This document shows positions 18,807 to 28,489 of a stretch of DNA of 64,000 nucleotides, piece by piece. The position numbers and the translations under genes were made by a program. Source of the DNA: G963422445 sp963422445 (GTDB lineage: Bacteria > Pseudomonadota > Alphaproteobacteria > Thalassobaculales > Thalassobaculaceae); the NCBI GenBank assembly GCA_963422445.2, contig OY729512.2, positions 4,712,001 through 4,776,000 on the forward strand. Reading direction: 5' to 3'. Position 1 is the stretch's first letter. The number at the start of each line of letters is the position of its first letter. The notes beneath the pieces were generated by a model. That model made no database searches. It saw only the letters and a list, made by a program, of their open reading frames with translations, and was not told the DNA's origin.

Positions 18807-18838
18807 CTAGTGTCCTGAATCGTAAGTTTCTATTATTA

Positions 18839-20339
18839 GAACCTCTTGCAAAATTCCTGTCCCCAGGGTCCGGTGAGTCTGGATCGGTCGGTTGATCCCG
18901 GTCACCTCTGCACCTGGAGGTCGGAATCCATGGATTCGCGGTGTCTCATCAGAGACGATGAGACCGAACAGGGACCTTTGCGGACATCGGGACACGCCTC
19001 TCCGGGCCCCTCTCTCCGAGAGGGCTGCGAAGGGTCGGCATGCGTTGTCGGAGCGCGCTATGGGACGGCGAGACGTATCAACTGGTCAGCCGCCAGGGCC
19101 AGGATGCCGACCATGAGATGGCAGGCGACCTTGGGATATCCACGGACGCGGACATGGCGCCCGCCACACTCATCCTTGAGGCGGGCGTTGGTCCTCTCGA
19201 CACCGGACCGGATCCGGAACCGCACGGTCTCGGGATCGACATGGCCTATTGCACGCCGGGCCCGAGCCTCCCGGTCCCGCTCCTCCTTGAGGTCCTTGTC
19301 CCGGCGCGGATTGACATCGATGATCGGCACATGGCCAAGCCGTTCGCTCATCTGGGAGATCTCCCTGGCATCATAGGCCGCGTCCATGAGATCGTAGAGA
19401 TTGGTCACACGCCCGGCGGTCATCATCGCCAGCGGGATCGCGACCTGGCTGTCATGGACGGATGCCGAGGTGAGGACGGTACTCAGCGGCACCCCGCAGT
19501 CTGCTGTGTCGATATGCAGCTTGTAACCGCGCCAAGCCTCCAGGACCCCCTTGGCATTCTTCTTTGCCCCGTGATCACAGACCTTCGGCAGCTCGTCAAG
19601 CATCTCATCGAGATCCATCCCGTTCGCTTGCCGTTCGAGACGCCCAGGCTCCTTCGTCCTCTCCTCGCCCTTGCGGGGCCGGCCGCGCTTGCGGTTCGGC
19701 CTCCTGGCCTTCGGCTTCGGGGCCGGCGTCTCCCGGGCCTCGATGGCCGTCGAGGCCCGGGAGACGTGACCGATGAGCGCGTCGCCCAGTGTCTCTGCAA
19801 CCAGAGCCGCGTGCATCCGCTCCGGAAGACGGGACTGCGAAAATTCGGCGAACGCCCGCGAAAACGTCGCTTCACTCGGGATCTCCGCGACACGCGACCA
19901 GCCGCACAGCCGGCGCAACGTCGGGTCCACCTTGAGCCTGTCGATCAGGTGGCGGGTCGTCGGCAGATCCCACACCGCCTTGGCGATGACGCCACGGGCC
20001 AGCGCCTGGCGATCCTCCCGGGGCCGACCCGGACCGATCCACACCCCATCGACGAAGCCCTCCACCTTGACGAGATCGAGAGCTGTCACGAAGCGCTTGT
20101 GCGTCTCGAGGAGAGGACCGACCGCCTCGGCCAACGCAGGGAATAAGGTCCCCTTGAAATCGGTGCCAGAGATCGGATAGGGTCGAGCCAAGGGTCATCG
20201 GGGTCACATCCTTGGTATCTTGTTGTTGTGGAAACACAACATACTACGGGGTGGCCCCGAGACCCAGGCCCTCGACAACAAAATCAGCCTCGACAAGGCA
20301 AAAAACCGGTCGGGCCGGCAATTTTGCAAGAAGCTCATT
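18839..20339 (-). mobile_element. DUF772-type DDE insertion sequence, copy A
   Basis: Alignment with copy B (60000-61446) defines the borders: both share sequence from GAACCTCTTGCAAAATTCCTG to GCAAGAAGCTCATT and differ outside. The ends are imperfect inverted repeats around CTTGCAAAATT. I cannot see a clear target duplication. Family placement (IS1182/IS5-like) is uncertain. Confidence 0.8.
19058..20191 (-). CDS. DUF772-type DDE transposase, copy A (N-terminus shifted)
   Basis: A 377-residue DDE transposase. 'LPTTRHLIDRLKVDPTLRRLCGW' and 'IPSEATFSRAFAEF' form the DUF772-like N-terminal part; 'YKLHIDTADCGVPLSTVLT' and 'MDAAYDAREISQ' carry catalytic Asp positions; 'GVERTNARLKDECGGRHVRVRG' supplies the Glu region. 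Relative to copy B, one extra base in GGGAATAAGG near 20146 puts the original start (MTLGSTLSDLWHRF, about 20200) out of frame, so only an internal start at 20191 could make this product. It may therefore be inactive. Confidence 0.75.
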   Translation of the reverse strand: MARPYPISGTDFKGTLFPALAEAVGPLLETHKRFVTALDLVKVEGFVDGVWIGPGRPREDRQALARGVIAKAVWDLPTTRHLIDRLKVDPTLRRLCGWSRVAEIPSEATFSRAFAEFSQSRLPERMHAALVAETLGDALIGHVSRASTAIEARETPAPKPKARRPNRKRGRPRKGEERTKEPGRLERQANGMDLDEMLDELPKVCDHGAKKNAKGVLEAWRGYKLHIDTADCGVPLSTVLTSASVHDSQVAIPLAMMTAGRVTNLYDLMDAAYDAREISQMSERLGHVPIIDVNPRRDKDLKEERDREARARRAIGHVDPETVRFRIRSGVERTNARLKDECGGRHVRVRGYPKVACHLMVGILALAADQLIRLAVP

Positions 20340-21451
20340 ATACTGGATTTTCTGCAATCTCGAGAGTTCTGAGGCAGAAGCGTTTGATGGCGGCGAGGAT
20401 TTCGTCGGCCGACTTGTGCCACCGGAACGGTCTGGGGTTCTGATTGACAGTGTCGAGGTAGTCGAGAATCGCCTGTTCGAGCTCCTGTGTCGAGCGGTGG
20501 ATGCCCCGCCGCAGTTGCTTTTCGGTGATGTCCGCGAAAAACCGCTCAACTTGATTGAGCCAAGATCCGGATGTCGGCGTGACGTGGGCATGCCAGCGCG
20601 GGCGGCGGGCGAACCCGTCGCGGATCATGTGCGTCTTGTGAGTGGCGTCGTTGTCCATGACGATATGACTGTCGAGGTCATCGGGCACGGCCTTCTCGAT
20701 CTGGTTGAGGAACTTGCGGAATTCCGTGCTGCGGTGGCGGCGGTAGCATCGGCCGATGATCTTGCCGGTCGCGACGTCAAGCGCAGCAAACAGTGAAGTT
20801 GTGCCGTTACGCTTGTCGTCGTGAGTGCGGCGGTCCACCTGTCCGGGGCGCATGGGCAGCAACGGCTGGGTTCGGTCAAGGGCTTGGACCTGACCCTTCT
20901 CGTCGACGCACAGCACCATGGCGTGTTGCGGAGGATCAAGAGACAGGCCGACAATATCCCGGACCTTGTCCACGACCATCGCATCCTTCGATACCTTGAA
21001 GGTCTCGCTGCGGTGGGGCTGCAGGGAAAAGGCCCGCCAGATGCGATGAATCGTCGAAGGAGCGTACCCGACCGCATCAGCCATGGAGCCGCAAGCTCCA
21101 GTGTGTGGCGTCCCTGGGCGTTTCCTCCAGTGTCTTGCGCACGACCGCGGCGACAGCGTCATCGGAGAGCTTCCGCGGCTCGTCATGCAGCCCGTCCAGC
21201 CCCTGTCCTGCGAAACGCTTGCGCCACTTGCTGACGGTCAGAGGTGTGACCGCGAGGATGTCTGCAATGTTCAGGTTGCTCTTCCCGTCGGCCGCCAGCA
21301 ACACAATGCGGGCCCGCCGGGCGAGGCTCTGCCAGAGACCTTCTGCCCACGCGAAAGCCGTTCCAGCGCGCTGCGCTACGCCTCGGTCAGCTCGATTTTC
21401 ACCGCAACTCTCATGATCCTGTCCCCCCGTGCCGGAAGCCTCGCCCACCAC
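20338..21451 (-). pseudogene. IS630-family transposase A, frameshifted
   Basis: The N-terminal frame (21451-21077) has the helix-turn-helix 'LAVTPLTVSKWRKRFAGQ'. Near 21100 the frame changes to 21186-20338, with 'LCVDEKGQVQALDRT' (first Asp), 'HIVMDNDATHKTH' (second Asp) and 'TSGSWLNQVERFFADITEKQ' (Glu). Compared with the intact IS630-C at 61864-62916, this copy also lost its normal TGA stop and reads to the edge of the inserted IS, where TAA at 20338-20340 ends it. Confidence 0.85.
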
Positions 21452-21609
21452 TATACATATTTATCGATCAGGACACTAGGTCTGATTACGGGTTCTGCTT
21501 CCGGCGGTCTGGTTCGGGCGTGTGGTCGTATGGTGAGCCGCGCCGTCGACCATACGCATCTGACCTGTCCGTATGAGGGATTTCGGTGTCCGGGAGGAGT
21601 TTCAGAGCC

Positions 21610-22880
21610 GCAGTCTGGAGATCAACTGCATCGGGTCGGGGTGTGCCAGGGTTTCGAGGATCGTCCAACCCTGCTTGCAGGCTGGGCAATGACGGCACGC
21701 AAGGTGGCGAAGTCACGGGCATCCTGTCTGGAGCGGAAGCAGCCGGAGTTCTTCTGACGCAACTTCACCATTTGCAGATCACGCTCGGCCTCATTGTTCG
21801 TGAAGGACGTTCGCAAGTGGGTGAGACACCTCGCCCTCCGTCCTTGTGTGTCTGGAGACGGAGGACGCGGATGCGGTCGACGCGGCGTTTTTCATCCCCG
21901 CTTGCCGCTCCGGAGTGGCGGCTGCACGTCGTGGAAAGCGATGGACCGGTCGAGGATGCGATCATGGGCTTTGACGATAAGATCGACCGGGACCGGCCGG
22001 TCTCGCATGCGATATGCGCGACCCTGCGGACGCGTTCGAGGGGGCGATGCATGCTGCAGGCCCCGTCTTCCGTCTCGATGTCGATCGGGACCTGGAGTTC
22101 GCACCGGTGATGGACGTTGCAGATCGCATGACGCACATCCTCGAAGATAAAGTCATTGGCGTCATTGTCATGGACGAGGATGCCCGTGACGTCCCGGTCG
22201 ACATCGCCGCGTCCGGCGCCGACGCGCAGGGTGGTCAGGAGCGGGATGCGCAGCACATGGAGCCAACGGGAACGACCGTCGATGCGGACTCCGGTTTCTT
22301 CGAGGTGTCTGACCGGGGCCACGGTCCAGATCCTGTCGACGATGTCCCCAAAGCGCTGTGCGGTGCGCCGGCTCAAGGCGGCGATCGTGGCCGTGGCGAT
22401 CGGCACGGCGAACCGGTTGCTCATCAGGTCGGTCAATCTCGTTTCGGAATTGACCCGGACATGCAGCAGATCTCTCACCCACGCGGTGATGCGTGGCCCG
22501 TACCGGACCGGGGCGGTCACGCCCGTCGGGAAGATCGCGCCGGTCACGGTGCTGCAGAGGCAGCAATGGGCGCGATGTCCGGTGGTCTCCAGTGATTGCG
22601 GTTCGGATCGGTCAAAAATTTGTCGGCAGATCGGCGTGCCGTGACGGTCGGTCTCCGTCAGCGCGGCGCCACACCCGGCGCAGATGGACCGATTGTGATC
22701 CACGACATGGTCCGGGGCCGCAGTCGGCGTCAGGATCGATCCCGGGTGGCCCGGCTGGCCACCACTCGGCATCGCAGAGGGTTCGCGCTGGCTCCTGGGT
22801 ACGCTTCGGTGTTGTGGTCTTCTTGTTCAGGCCGGCGAAGGCCTCGGCAGAGACGGCGAGACCCTCCGTCCGGCCCATTA
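21610..22880 (-). pseudogene. IS66-family transposase (TnpC) remnant
   Basis: The main frame (22772-21765) has the IS66 zinc-finger region 'GGQPGHPGS' and 'CAGCGAAL', then 'ISRRTAQRFGDIV'-like sequence and 'HLEETGVRIDGRSRWLHV' around the first catalytic residue, with Glu instead of the usual Asp. The C-terminal end is in another frame (21816-21622) with 'FTNNEAERDLQMVKLRQK' and 'SGCFRSRQDARDFATLRA'. At least two frameshifts and a scrambled middle show it is dead. No tnpA or tnpB is seen nearby. Its borders are not resolved. Confidence 0.85.
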
Positions 22881-23430
22881 CGGCGTCTCGGCCCCGACAG
22901 CCATCATGGCGGCCAACACCGCAAGATGTTCGCCCGGCAGCAGCGCCGCAAAGCGCCAGCCCCGCTTAGCTGCCCTGCGCTCGGTGCGGATCGCCCAGTG
23001 TACCCGGTCGGGCGCGAAGGTGAACCACACGACCGCGGTCCGCACCAGACATCCAGTGACCACCTGTAGCGCCAGTCGGCACCTGCCGGCCAGCATCGAG
23101 TCATACAGCGCCGAGGCATGACCCGAGACCCACTTGGCACGGTAGCCGCTTGAGCCTACACAGAAGCGCGACAGGATCGGCCTCCGTGTCGTCGAAGCGA
23201 TAGCGCCGGGTCGCCTGCAGATACGGCGGATCGCTGTAGATCAGGCCCCGGCCGGAGAACGGAAACGACGACAGAAAGGCATACGCACAGCCACGCACCA
23301 GCTCGACCGGTTGGTCACGGACAAAGATCTCGAGCGCCGTAACGTCATGGTCGATGCCGATCGAGCGCAGGGACGGCGGCTTGCGCATCATCAACACACC
23401 ACTCCCGGATGGCCTCGATGCCGACATCGC
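22881..23430 (-). pseudogene. DNA adenine methylase (D12 class) remnant
   Basis: The frame 23427-23101 has 'GRGLIYSDPPYLQATRRYRF', the DPPY catalytic motif of N6-adenine methyltransferases, preceded by 'KPPSLRSIGIDHD' and followed by 'EADPVALLCRLKRLPCQV'. At about 23120 the frame shifts and continues as 'SGHASALYDSMLAGRCRLALQV' in the frame 23096-22878. The N-terminal SAM-binding part is missing or scrambled. It looks like the remains of a phage- or restriction-type methylase brought in with the IS cluster. Confidence 0.7.
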
Positions 23431-23682
23431 GCAGCGGCATCAGCGCAATCAGCGTCTGACATAAACCCGCCGTCGCCGTCGATCCGAAAGACCCCATCCG
23501 TCGCTCCCGTCACACGAGAGCCCCACCCATAGATCGACGTAGTGTTAACACGCCCTAACCTGTGGCGGGCGCCTAGTCTGTCACGGGTCACGGGGCGGGG
23601 CGGCGTGTCAACCGCTTGATCGGACCATCTTGTGACGGATGACGAACAAGCCGATTATCGGTCGGGATTGTTACGGGAAAAC
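23431..23682. other. 252 bp with no gene seen
   Basis: This is the spacer between the methylase remnant and tRNA-Pro. Short frames (for example 23591-23431 minus) show no recognisable domain. Confidence 0.4.
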
Positions 23683-23759
23683 TGGTCGGAGCGGCGGGAT
23701 TTGAACCCACGACCCCCACACCCCCAGTGTGGTGCGCTACCAGACTGCGCTACGCTCCG
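23683..23759 (-). tRNA. tRNA-Pro (GGG anticodon)
   Basis: The minus strand folds as a complete cloverleaf. The acceptor stem CGGAGCG pairs with CGCTCCG, the D stem is GCGC/GCGC, the anticodon stem CCACA/TGTGG has loop CTGGGGG (anticodon GGG), and the T arm is GTGGG-TTCAAAT-CCCGC. The discriminator A and an encoded CCA (23683-23685) follow. It lies just after merR, as in many alphaproteobacteria. Confidence 0.95.
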
Positions 23760-23824
23760 GTCTCCCCGTGTGCGTTTCCACTCTATGACATCTCGGACTC
23801 ACGCACAACAAAATAATCTCGCCG

Positions 23825-24280
23825 TCAGCAACCCCGCGCATCGGTCAGCATTCGGCGCAATTCCTTCAACTCGTCAAGAATCTCGATCAGTTCGATCCTG
23901 TCGACCGGCTTCGGATTGCCGGATTGCATGACCTCTGCCGACCGGTCTGCGATCAGGGCCTCCTGAAACGGCGTCGATTCAGCTGTTGGCAGTTTACCGC
24001 CGCCGTCACGCAACAATCGCTGAACACCCTTGATCGTGTAACCGTCCTTGTGCAGCAAACCACGAATCTGGCGCAGCAGCGCCACGTCTTCGGGGCGGTA
24101 GTAACGACGCCCGCCCGCCCGCTTCATTGGCCGTACCTGACTGAATTTGGTCTCCCAGAAACGAAGCACATGCGGCAAGACATCAAGATCTTCCGCGACC
24201 TCGCTTATTGTCCGGAACGCAGCCGCCGACTTGACGATGTTGCGGGAAGCGTTACCCGGAGCGCTGTCTTCGATCGCCAT
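23825..24280 (-). CDS. MerR-family transcriptional regulator
   Basis: A 151-residue regulator. Residues about 20-90 form the MerR winged helix-turn-helix: 'FRTISEVAEDLDVLPHVLRFWETKF', then 'GGRRYYRPEDVALLRQIRGLL' and 'DGYTIKGVQRLL'. The short C-terminal part has no metal-binding Cys cluster. It lies directly downstream of ihfA (11 bp between the stop of ihfA and its start), a fixed pairing in alphaproteobacteria, where its target is not known. Confidence 0.92.
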   Translation of the reverse strand: MAIEDSAPGNASRNIVKSAAAFRTISEVAEDLDVLPHVLRFWETKFSQVRPMKRAGGRRYYRPEDVALLRQIRGLLHKDGYTIKGVQRLLRDGGGKLPTAESTPFQEALIADRSAEVMQSGNPKPVDRIELIEILDELKELRRMLTDARGC

Positions 24281-24291
24281 GACCCGTCAAT

Positions 24292-24603
24292 CTAACCTTT
24301 GGCGTTCGAAAGATTTCGATTGACCCGTTTTCTAAGAACATGCGATGGCCGGAACGAAACCACCTTGCGTGCGGTAATCGGAACCTCCTCGCCAGTCTTG
24401 GGATTGCGCCCACGCCGTTCACCCTTCTGGCGAACCGAAAAACTGCCGAATGACGAGATCTTGACCGTCTCGCCTCGACCAAGGGCATCGATAACCTCTT
24501 CGATCACCGTCTCAAGAAAAACCCGTGATTCCTCCTTGGAAAGCCCCACCTCGGAATAAATCGCTTCACTGAGGTCGGACCGTGTTCGCGTTTTTCCAGC
24601 CAT
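24292..24603 (-). CDS. ihfA: Integration host factor subunit alpha
   Basis: One half of the IHF heterodimer, which bends DNA sharply at specific sites. The 103-residue product from ATG 24603 (MAGKTRTRSDLSEAIYSEVG) has the HU/IHF fold, including 'ETVKISSFGSFSVRQK' and the beta-arm 'RGRNPKTGEEV' with the DNA-intercalating Pro. The frame extends upstream to 24651, but the shorter form matches family length. It follows fabH and precedes merR on the same strand. Confidence 0.95.
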   Translation of the reverse strand: MAGKTRTRSDLSEAIYSEVGLSKEESRVFLETVIEEVIDALGRGETVKISSFGSFSVRQKGERRGRNPKTGEEVPITARKVVSFRPSHVLRKRVNRNLSNAKG

Positions 24604-24783
24604 GTCCAGATCCCCATCCTGACTATACTTTACGAAATACCGTATCGTCAATGATACCCGTAACCATTTGCAACCGCGCCATAATCTAAACCCTCCCCAA
24701 GATCGGAAATATCACCGATATGATTGCAAGGCGAACCGAATGCACCAGCGCGCAACCGGTATTCCGCCTGTCACCAGGAGCCC

Positions 24784-25785
24784 CTAGCCGTTGGGATCCG
24801 CCGGCCGGCCCATTCGGACAAGTCCGGCACCCCAGGCCAGTCCGCCGCCAATTGCCTCGAAGAGGACCAGATCGCCGGACCCGATACGCCCGTCGATGAC
24901 CGCCTCGTTCAACGCCAGAGGTACCGAAGCCGCCGACGTATTGGCATGGTGGTCAATACTGCAAATGACCTTGTCGGACGGCATGTCCAATCGGGTCATC
25001 AGACTGTCGATTATACGCCGGTTCGCCTGATGCGGAACCAGCCAGTCGACATCAGCCGACGTCAAACCATTCGCCGCAAGCGCTTCCTCGACTACACTGC
25101 CAAGCTTGGAAACAGCGTGCCGAAACACGTCCCGGCCCGACATCCGGACATAGCCCGTGGTTCCGGTGCTCGACGGCCCGCCGTCGACGAAAAGGATGTC
25201 GCGCTGGCGGCCATCCGAGTGAAGATGGGTCGAAAGAACGCCGTGATCGCGTACATCGCCGCTTCCGTCATGGGCCTGCAGCACGACCGCCCCTGCTCCG
25301 TCACCGAAAAGAACACAAGTCGCGCGGTCTTCCCAGTCGAGAATGCGGGAAAAGGTTTCAGCGCCGACGACAAGGGCCGTGTTTGCCTGGCCCACCTTGA
25401 TGAAGTTGTCTGCGACCGCCATCGCATAAACAAAGCCGGCACAAACCGCCTGAACATCGAACGCAGCTCCACGAGCCACGCCAAGACCCGCCTGAACCGC
25501 TGTCGCCGTTGCCGGAAAGGTATCATCGGGCGTCGTTGTCGCAACAACAATGAGGTCGACATCGTCAGGCATCATACCCGCCTGCTCAAGTGCATTCCGG
25601 GAGGCAACCAGTCCAAGATGCGACGTCAGTTCGCCCTCTGCGGCAACATGGCGCTGATGAATGCCGGTACGCCGGACAATCCAGTCATCGGAGGTATCGA
25701 GGCGTTTGCATAATTCGGCGTTGGTGACGACCCGCTCGGGCAGATAGGCGCCACAACCGACAAGGAGGGACCTCCGCTTGCTCAC
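24784..25785 (-). CDS. fabH: 3-oxoacyl-ACP synthase III
   Basis: It starts fatty-acid synthesis by joining acetyl-CoA to malonyl-ACP. The 333-residue thiolase-fold protein shows the catalytic triad: Cys in 'AVCAGFVYAM' (near 115), His in 'VPHQANRRII' and Asn in 'DHHANTSAASVPLAL'. Its start overlaps the plsX stop by four bases, so both are translated from one message. Confidence 0.97.
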   Translation of the reverse strand: MSKRRSLLVGCGAYLPERVVTNAELCKRLDTSDDWIVRRTGIHQRHVAAEGELTSHLGLVASRNALEQAGMMPDDVDLIVVATTTPDDTFPATATAVQAGLGVARGAAFDVQAVCAGFVYAMAVADNFIKVGQANTALVVGAETFSRILDWEDRATCVLFGDGAGAVVLQAHDGSGDVRDHGVLSTHLHSDGRQRDILFVDGGPSSTGTTGYVRMSGRDVFRHAVSKLGSVVEEALAANGLTSADVDWLVPHQANRRIIDSLMTRLDMPSDKVICSIDHHANTSAASVPLALNEAVIDGRIGSGDLVLFEAIGGGLAWGAGLVRMGRPADPNG

Positions 25786-26846
25786 AGCGCCATCACCTGT
25801 TGGTCGACATCCTCCTGTCGCGCCGAATGCACCATCGTCAACTCCTCCTTGACCTTGTCGAGAAATCCGTAACGCGCCATGTCGGCAGCGACACCAACAG
25901 CGTTGGCAAAGCCGAGTTCATCGGTCCCGCCATGGCTCTTTACGGCGATGCCGTTCAATCCGAGAAACATCGCTCCGTTGTACCGACGCGGATCAAGGCG
26001 CTCCTGGAACTGTCCGACCGCCGAACGCGACAGCATCGAACCGATACGCGCCAGAAGGCTCGACTTGAAGGAATTTCGCAAATAATGCCCCATCATCCGC
26101 GACATGCCCTCGGCTGTCTTGAGCGCAACATTGCCAGTGAATCCGTCCGTCACGATGACATCGACGGCACCTGAGGTAATATCATCACCCTCCACGAAAC
26201 CGCGAAAATCCATCGGAATTTCCGCGTTCGCATTTCTCAGGACATCGGCGGCTTCGCGCAGTTCATCATGACCCTTCTGTTCCTCGCTGCCAACATTCAG
26301 CAGACCGACCGAAGGGGTCTGCAGGCCCAATACGGTCCGCGCAAAGATCTCCCCCATGATCGCAAACTGAACCAGATTCTCGGCATCGCACACAATGTTG
26401 GCACCGAGATCGAGCATGCAGGCTTCAGCATTCATGGTCGGAAAGAAACTCGCGATTGCCGGGCGGTTGATGCCCGGACACATGCGGAGAGTCAGTTTCG
26501 ACATTGCCATCAACGCGCCGGTATTGCCGGCCGAGACGATACCGGCGGCCCGACCCTCGCCCACGAGGTCAATCGCCAGCTGCATGCTCGACTTACGCCC
26601 GGTACGCAGCGCGATGGATGGTCGATCGGTCGCGCTGATCTCCTGGTCGGTATGAATAATCTCGGTCGCGGCACCGCTCAGATATCGGGTCCGTCCGATC
26701 AGCGGTTTCAGTTGCCCCTCGTCACCAACCAGGACAAGCCGAAGTTCCGGCATTCGCTCCAGAGCGATGTCAGCACCGCGCACCACCATATCCGGTGCCC
26801 GGTCGCCACCCATCGCGTCAAGGGCTATCGTGATCTGCGAGGTCAT
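25782..26846 (-). CDS. plsX: Phosphate acyltransferase PlsX
   Basis: It converts acyl-ACP to acyl-phosphate for PlsY in phospholipid synthesis. The 354-residue protein begins with the typical 'ITIALDAMGGDRAPDMVV' and has 'GIVSAGNTGALMAMSKLTL', 'DLGANIVCDAENLVQFA' and 'DGFTGNVALKTAEG'. It overlaps fabH by four bases. No rpmF lies between it and the upstream DUF177 gene, unlike in some relatives. Confidence 0.97.
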   Translation of the reverse strand: MTSQITIALDAMGGDRAPDMVVRGADIALERMPELRLVLVGDEGQLKPLIGRTRYLSGAATEIIHTDQEISATDRPSIALRTGRKSSMQLAIDLVGEGRAAGIVSAGNTGALMAMSKLTLRMCPGINRPAIASFFPTMNAEACMLDLGANIVCDAENLVQFAIMGEIFARTVLGLQTPSVGLLNVGSEEQKGHDELREAADVLRNANAEIPMDFRGFVEGDDITSGAVDVIVTDGFTGNVALKTAEGMSRMMGHYLRNSFKSSLLARIGSMLSRSAVGQFQERLDPRRYNGAMFLGLNGIAVKSHGGTDELGFANAVGVAADMARYGFLDKVKEELTMVHSARQEDVDQQVMAL

Positions 26847-26989
26847 TTTTAACGTTAACTGCCGACGATCGTTACAATTTGAAGACAGTGTCCGTTATAG
26901 CTGCTTAATGGCAATGACTCTAACACTATTCTTTTTTTCTCAATCTGACATTACAATGATAGCGGAATAAAGGGCCGTGCCAGCCCGCT

Positions 26990-27559
26990 TCAAGACTCCA
27001 CACCATCGGTCGCCCTTGCTCGGAATTGCGCCAGAACGGAAAACGGATTCCCGCCGCTGCTGTCGTCGGGACCCGTTGCGTTCACAACCGCATCCGCATC
27101 CAGACTGCCGGTTTCAATCAATGCCGGATCAAGTGCGAGCGCAAGATATTGGGCAACGAGTTCGCCAAGATCGATGGAATCATCCTCCACATCTTCGGCC
27201 CTTTCCATGGCTTCACGATCGACACGGGACAGGAAATCCAGTCCGGGCCGCGTCACAAAAATTTCGTCAACAGTATCGCTGACCATGAATTCGACAGGAT
27301 CGTCCGAATCGGGACTGCGGATCGTAAACTCCGCTTCGAACGTGCCGATGACATAAATCAGTCCGGGACGATCCTGACGCAGTTCGAGATCTGCCTTCAG
27401 CAACGTGATCGCATCAAGGTCAAAGCGAAGCGCGAGAGCCGCTCTCTCGCCCTTCCGTGCTGCAAAAACGGCCCGCCGTCCATCACGCTCGATCCCGGAA
27501 AATCGGACAGGACGGCTGAATTCCGGGTCAACCGACGTGTGACTGTCATCCGAATTCAT
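26990..27559 (-). CDS. DUF177 (YceD) family protein
   Basis: A 189-residue member of the DUF177/YceD family, implicated in 23S rRNA accumulation or large-subunit assembly. The family core is visible as 'SDTVDEIFVTRPG' and 'SIDLGELVAQYLALALDP' in the middle, then 'NPFSVLAQFR' near the C-terminus. The usual Cys pair of some members is not evident. It lies 143 bp upstream of plsX, its normal place; an IS5 remnant now separates it from the cytochrome bc1 chaperone gene. Confidence 0.85.
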   Translation of the reverse strand: MNSDDSHTSVDPEFSRPVRFSGIERDGRRAVFAARKGERAALALRFDLDAITLLKADLELRQDRPGLIYVIGTFEAEFTIRSPDSDDPVEFMVSDTVDEIFVTRPGLDFLSRVDREAMERAEDVEDDSIDLGELVAQYLALALDPALIETGSLDADAVVNATGPDDSSGGNPFSVLAQFRARATDGVES

Positions 27560-27669
27560 GAAAGTCCATTCCTCACCCGCAACGGTTCTCTGTCACATCA
27601 ATCAGGCGGCATCGTCAGTCACCTGCGGATACGCCGATTCTCGCAGGTCCAGCTGCCGAAAGCACTCAG

Positions 27670-28440
27670 AGCCTGACCTAAAACTGGTTGGGTGGTCTCG
27701 CATGGTATATCTTCTGTGGGTGAACACTCACACCATGGGGGCACATCATGCCCTGGAACGAGACCACCTGGAAGCAATATAGCCGCAAGACGGAGCGTTA
27801 CGAAAGCGATCTGACCGATGCCGGGTGGACCTTGCCGGACCCGCTTCTTCCACCGTCTTGCCGGCTTGGTCGTTCCCGTCAGGTGGACCTGCGCGACGTG
27901 GTGAACGCGATCGCCTGCATGCTCTGGACAGGGTGCCGTTGGCGGGCATGACCGAAGGATTATCCGGCGTTTACGACGGTTCAGACCTATTTCTACGCGT
28001 GGTCCCTGTCGGGGGTCCTGGAGCAGGTTTATGCCCGTTTTACGACGCTTGAGCGGCTCCGGTTGGGGCTTAGCGCGGACCCGAGCGCGGCCATCATCGA
28101 CAGTCAGAGCGTGACGACGGTCGAAGCGGGCAGCGAGGAATGCGGCGACGATGCCGGCAAGACGATCAAGGGCGGCAAACGTGTTGCCGGCGTTGCAGGC
28201 CGGTCAGAACACGGTGCAGATCGTGTTTCCCGACGGCGCCTGTGGCGGCGACAAACTGGCAAAGCGAACGGCCCGATCACTGTGGAGGTCATCGGCAAAC
28301 CCAGGGACGCCAAGGGGGTCGTCGTCATGTCCCGGCGCTGGGTGGCTGCCGACGCCTCTCCAGAAACTTCTAGCGATCCATCGCCAGCGCCCTCGCCTGG
28401 CTCCTGCTGGCTCTAAGCCGTGTGCCCGTGCGCCGCATCG
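27670..28440 (+). pseudogene. IS5-family element remnant with degraded transposase
   Basis: The left end CCTGACCTAAAACTGGTTGGG is at about 27673 and the transposase start MPWNETTWKQYSR at 27749 follows. Fragments in several frames read 'VNAIACMLWTGCRWR', 'DYPAFTTVQTYFYAWSLSGV', 'AAIIDSQSV' (catalytic Asp) and 'DAGKTIKGGKR', an order typical of IS5-group transposases. Frameshifts occur near 27945 and after 28180, and the C-terminal catalytic Glu region is scrambled. No matching right end is visible. The left end is nearly identical to that of the MITE at 52244-52403. Confidence 0.8.
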
Positions 28441-28489
28441 GACGCATGCAAGTCACTAGAACTAATTGATATCATTATGATTCAGACAC

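Larger units (their letters stand above)
18810..21476 (-). mobile_element. IS630-family element A, carrying a DUF772-type IS
   Basis: The ends are GTGTCCTGAATCG at 18810 and the complement of GTGTCCTGATCGATAAATATG ending at 21476, with TA on both sides (18808-18809, 21477-21478), as for IS630/Tc1. The second element at 18839-20339 is inserted about 30 bp inside its left end. Without the guest, element A is about 1.17 kb, like the intact related copy at 61805-62978. Confidence 0.85.
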
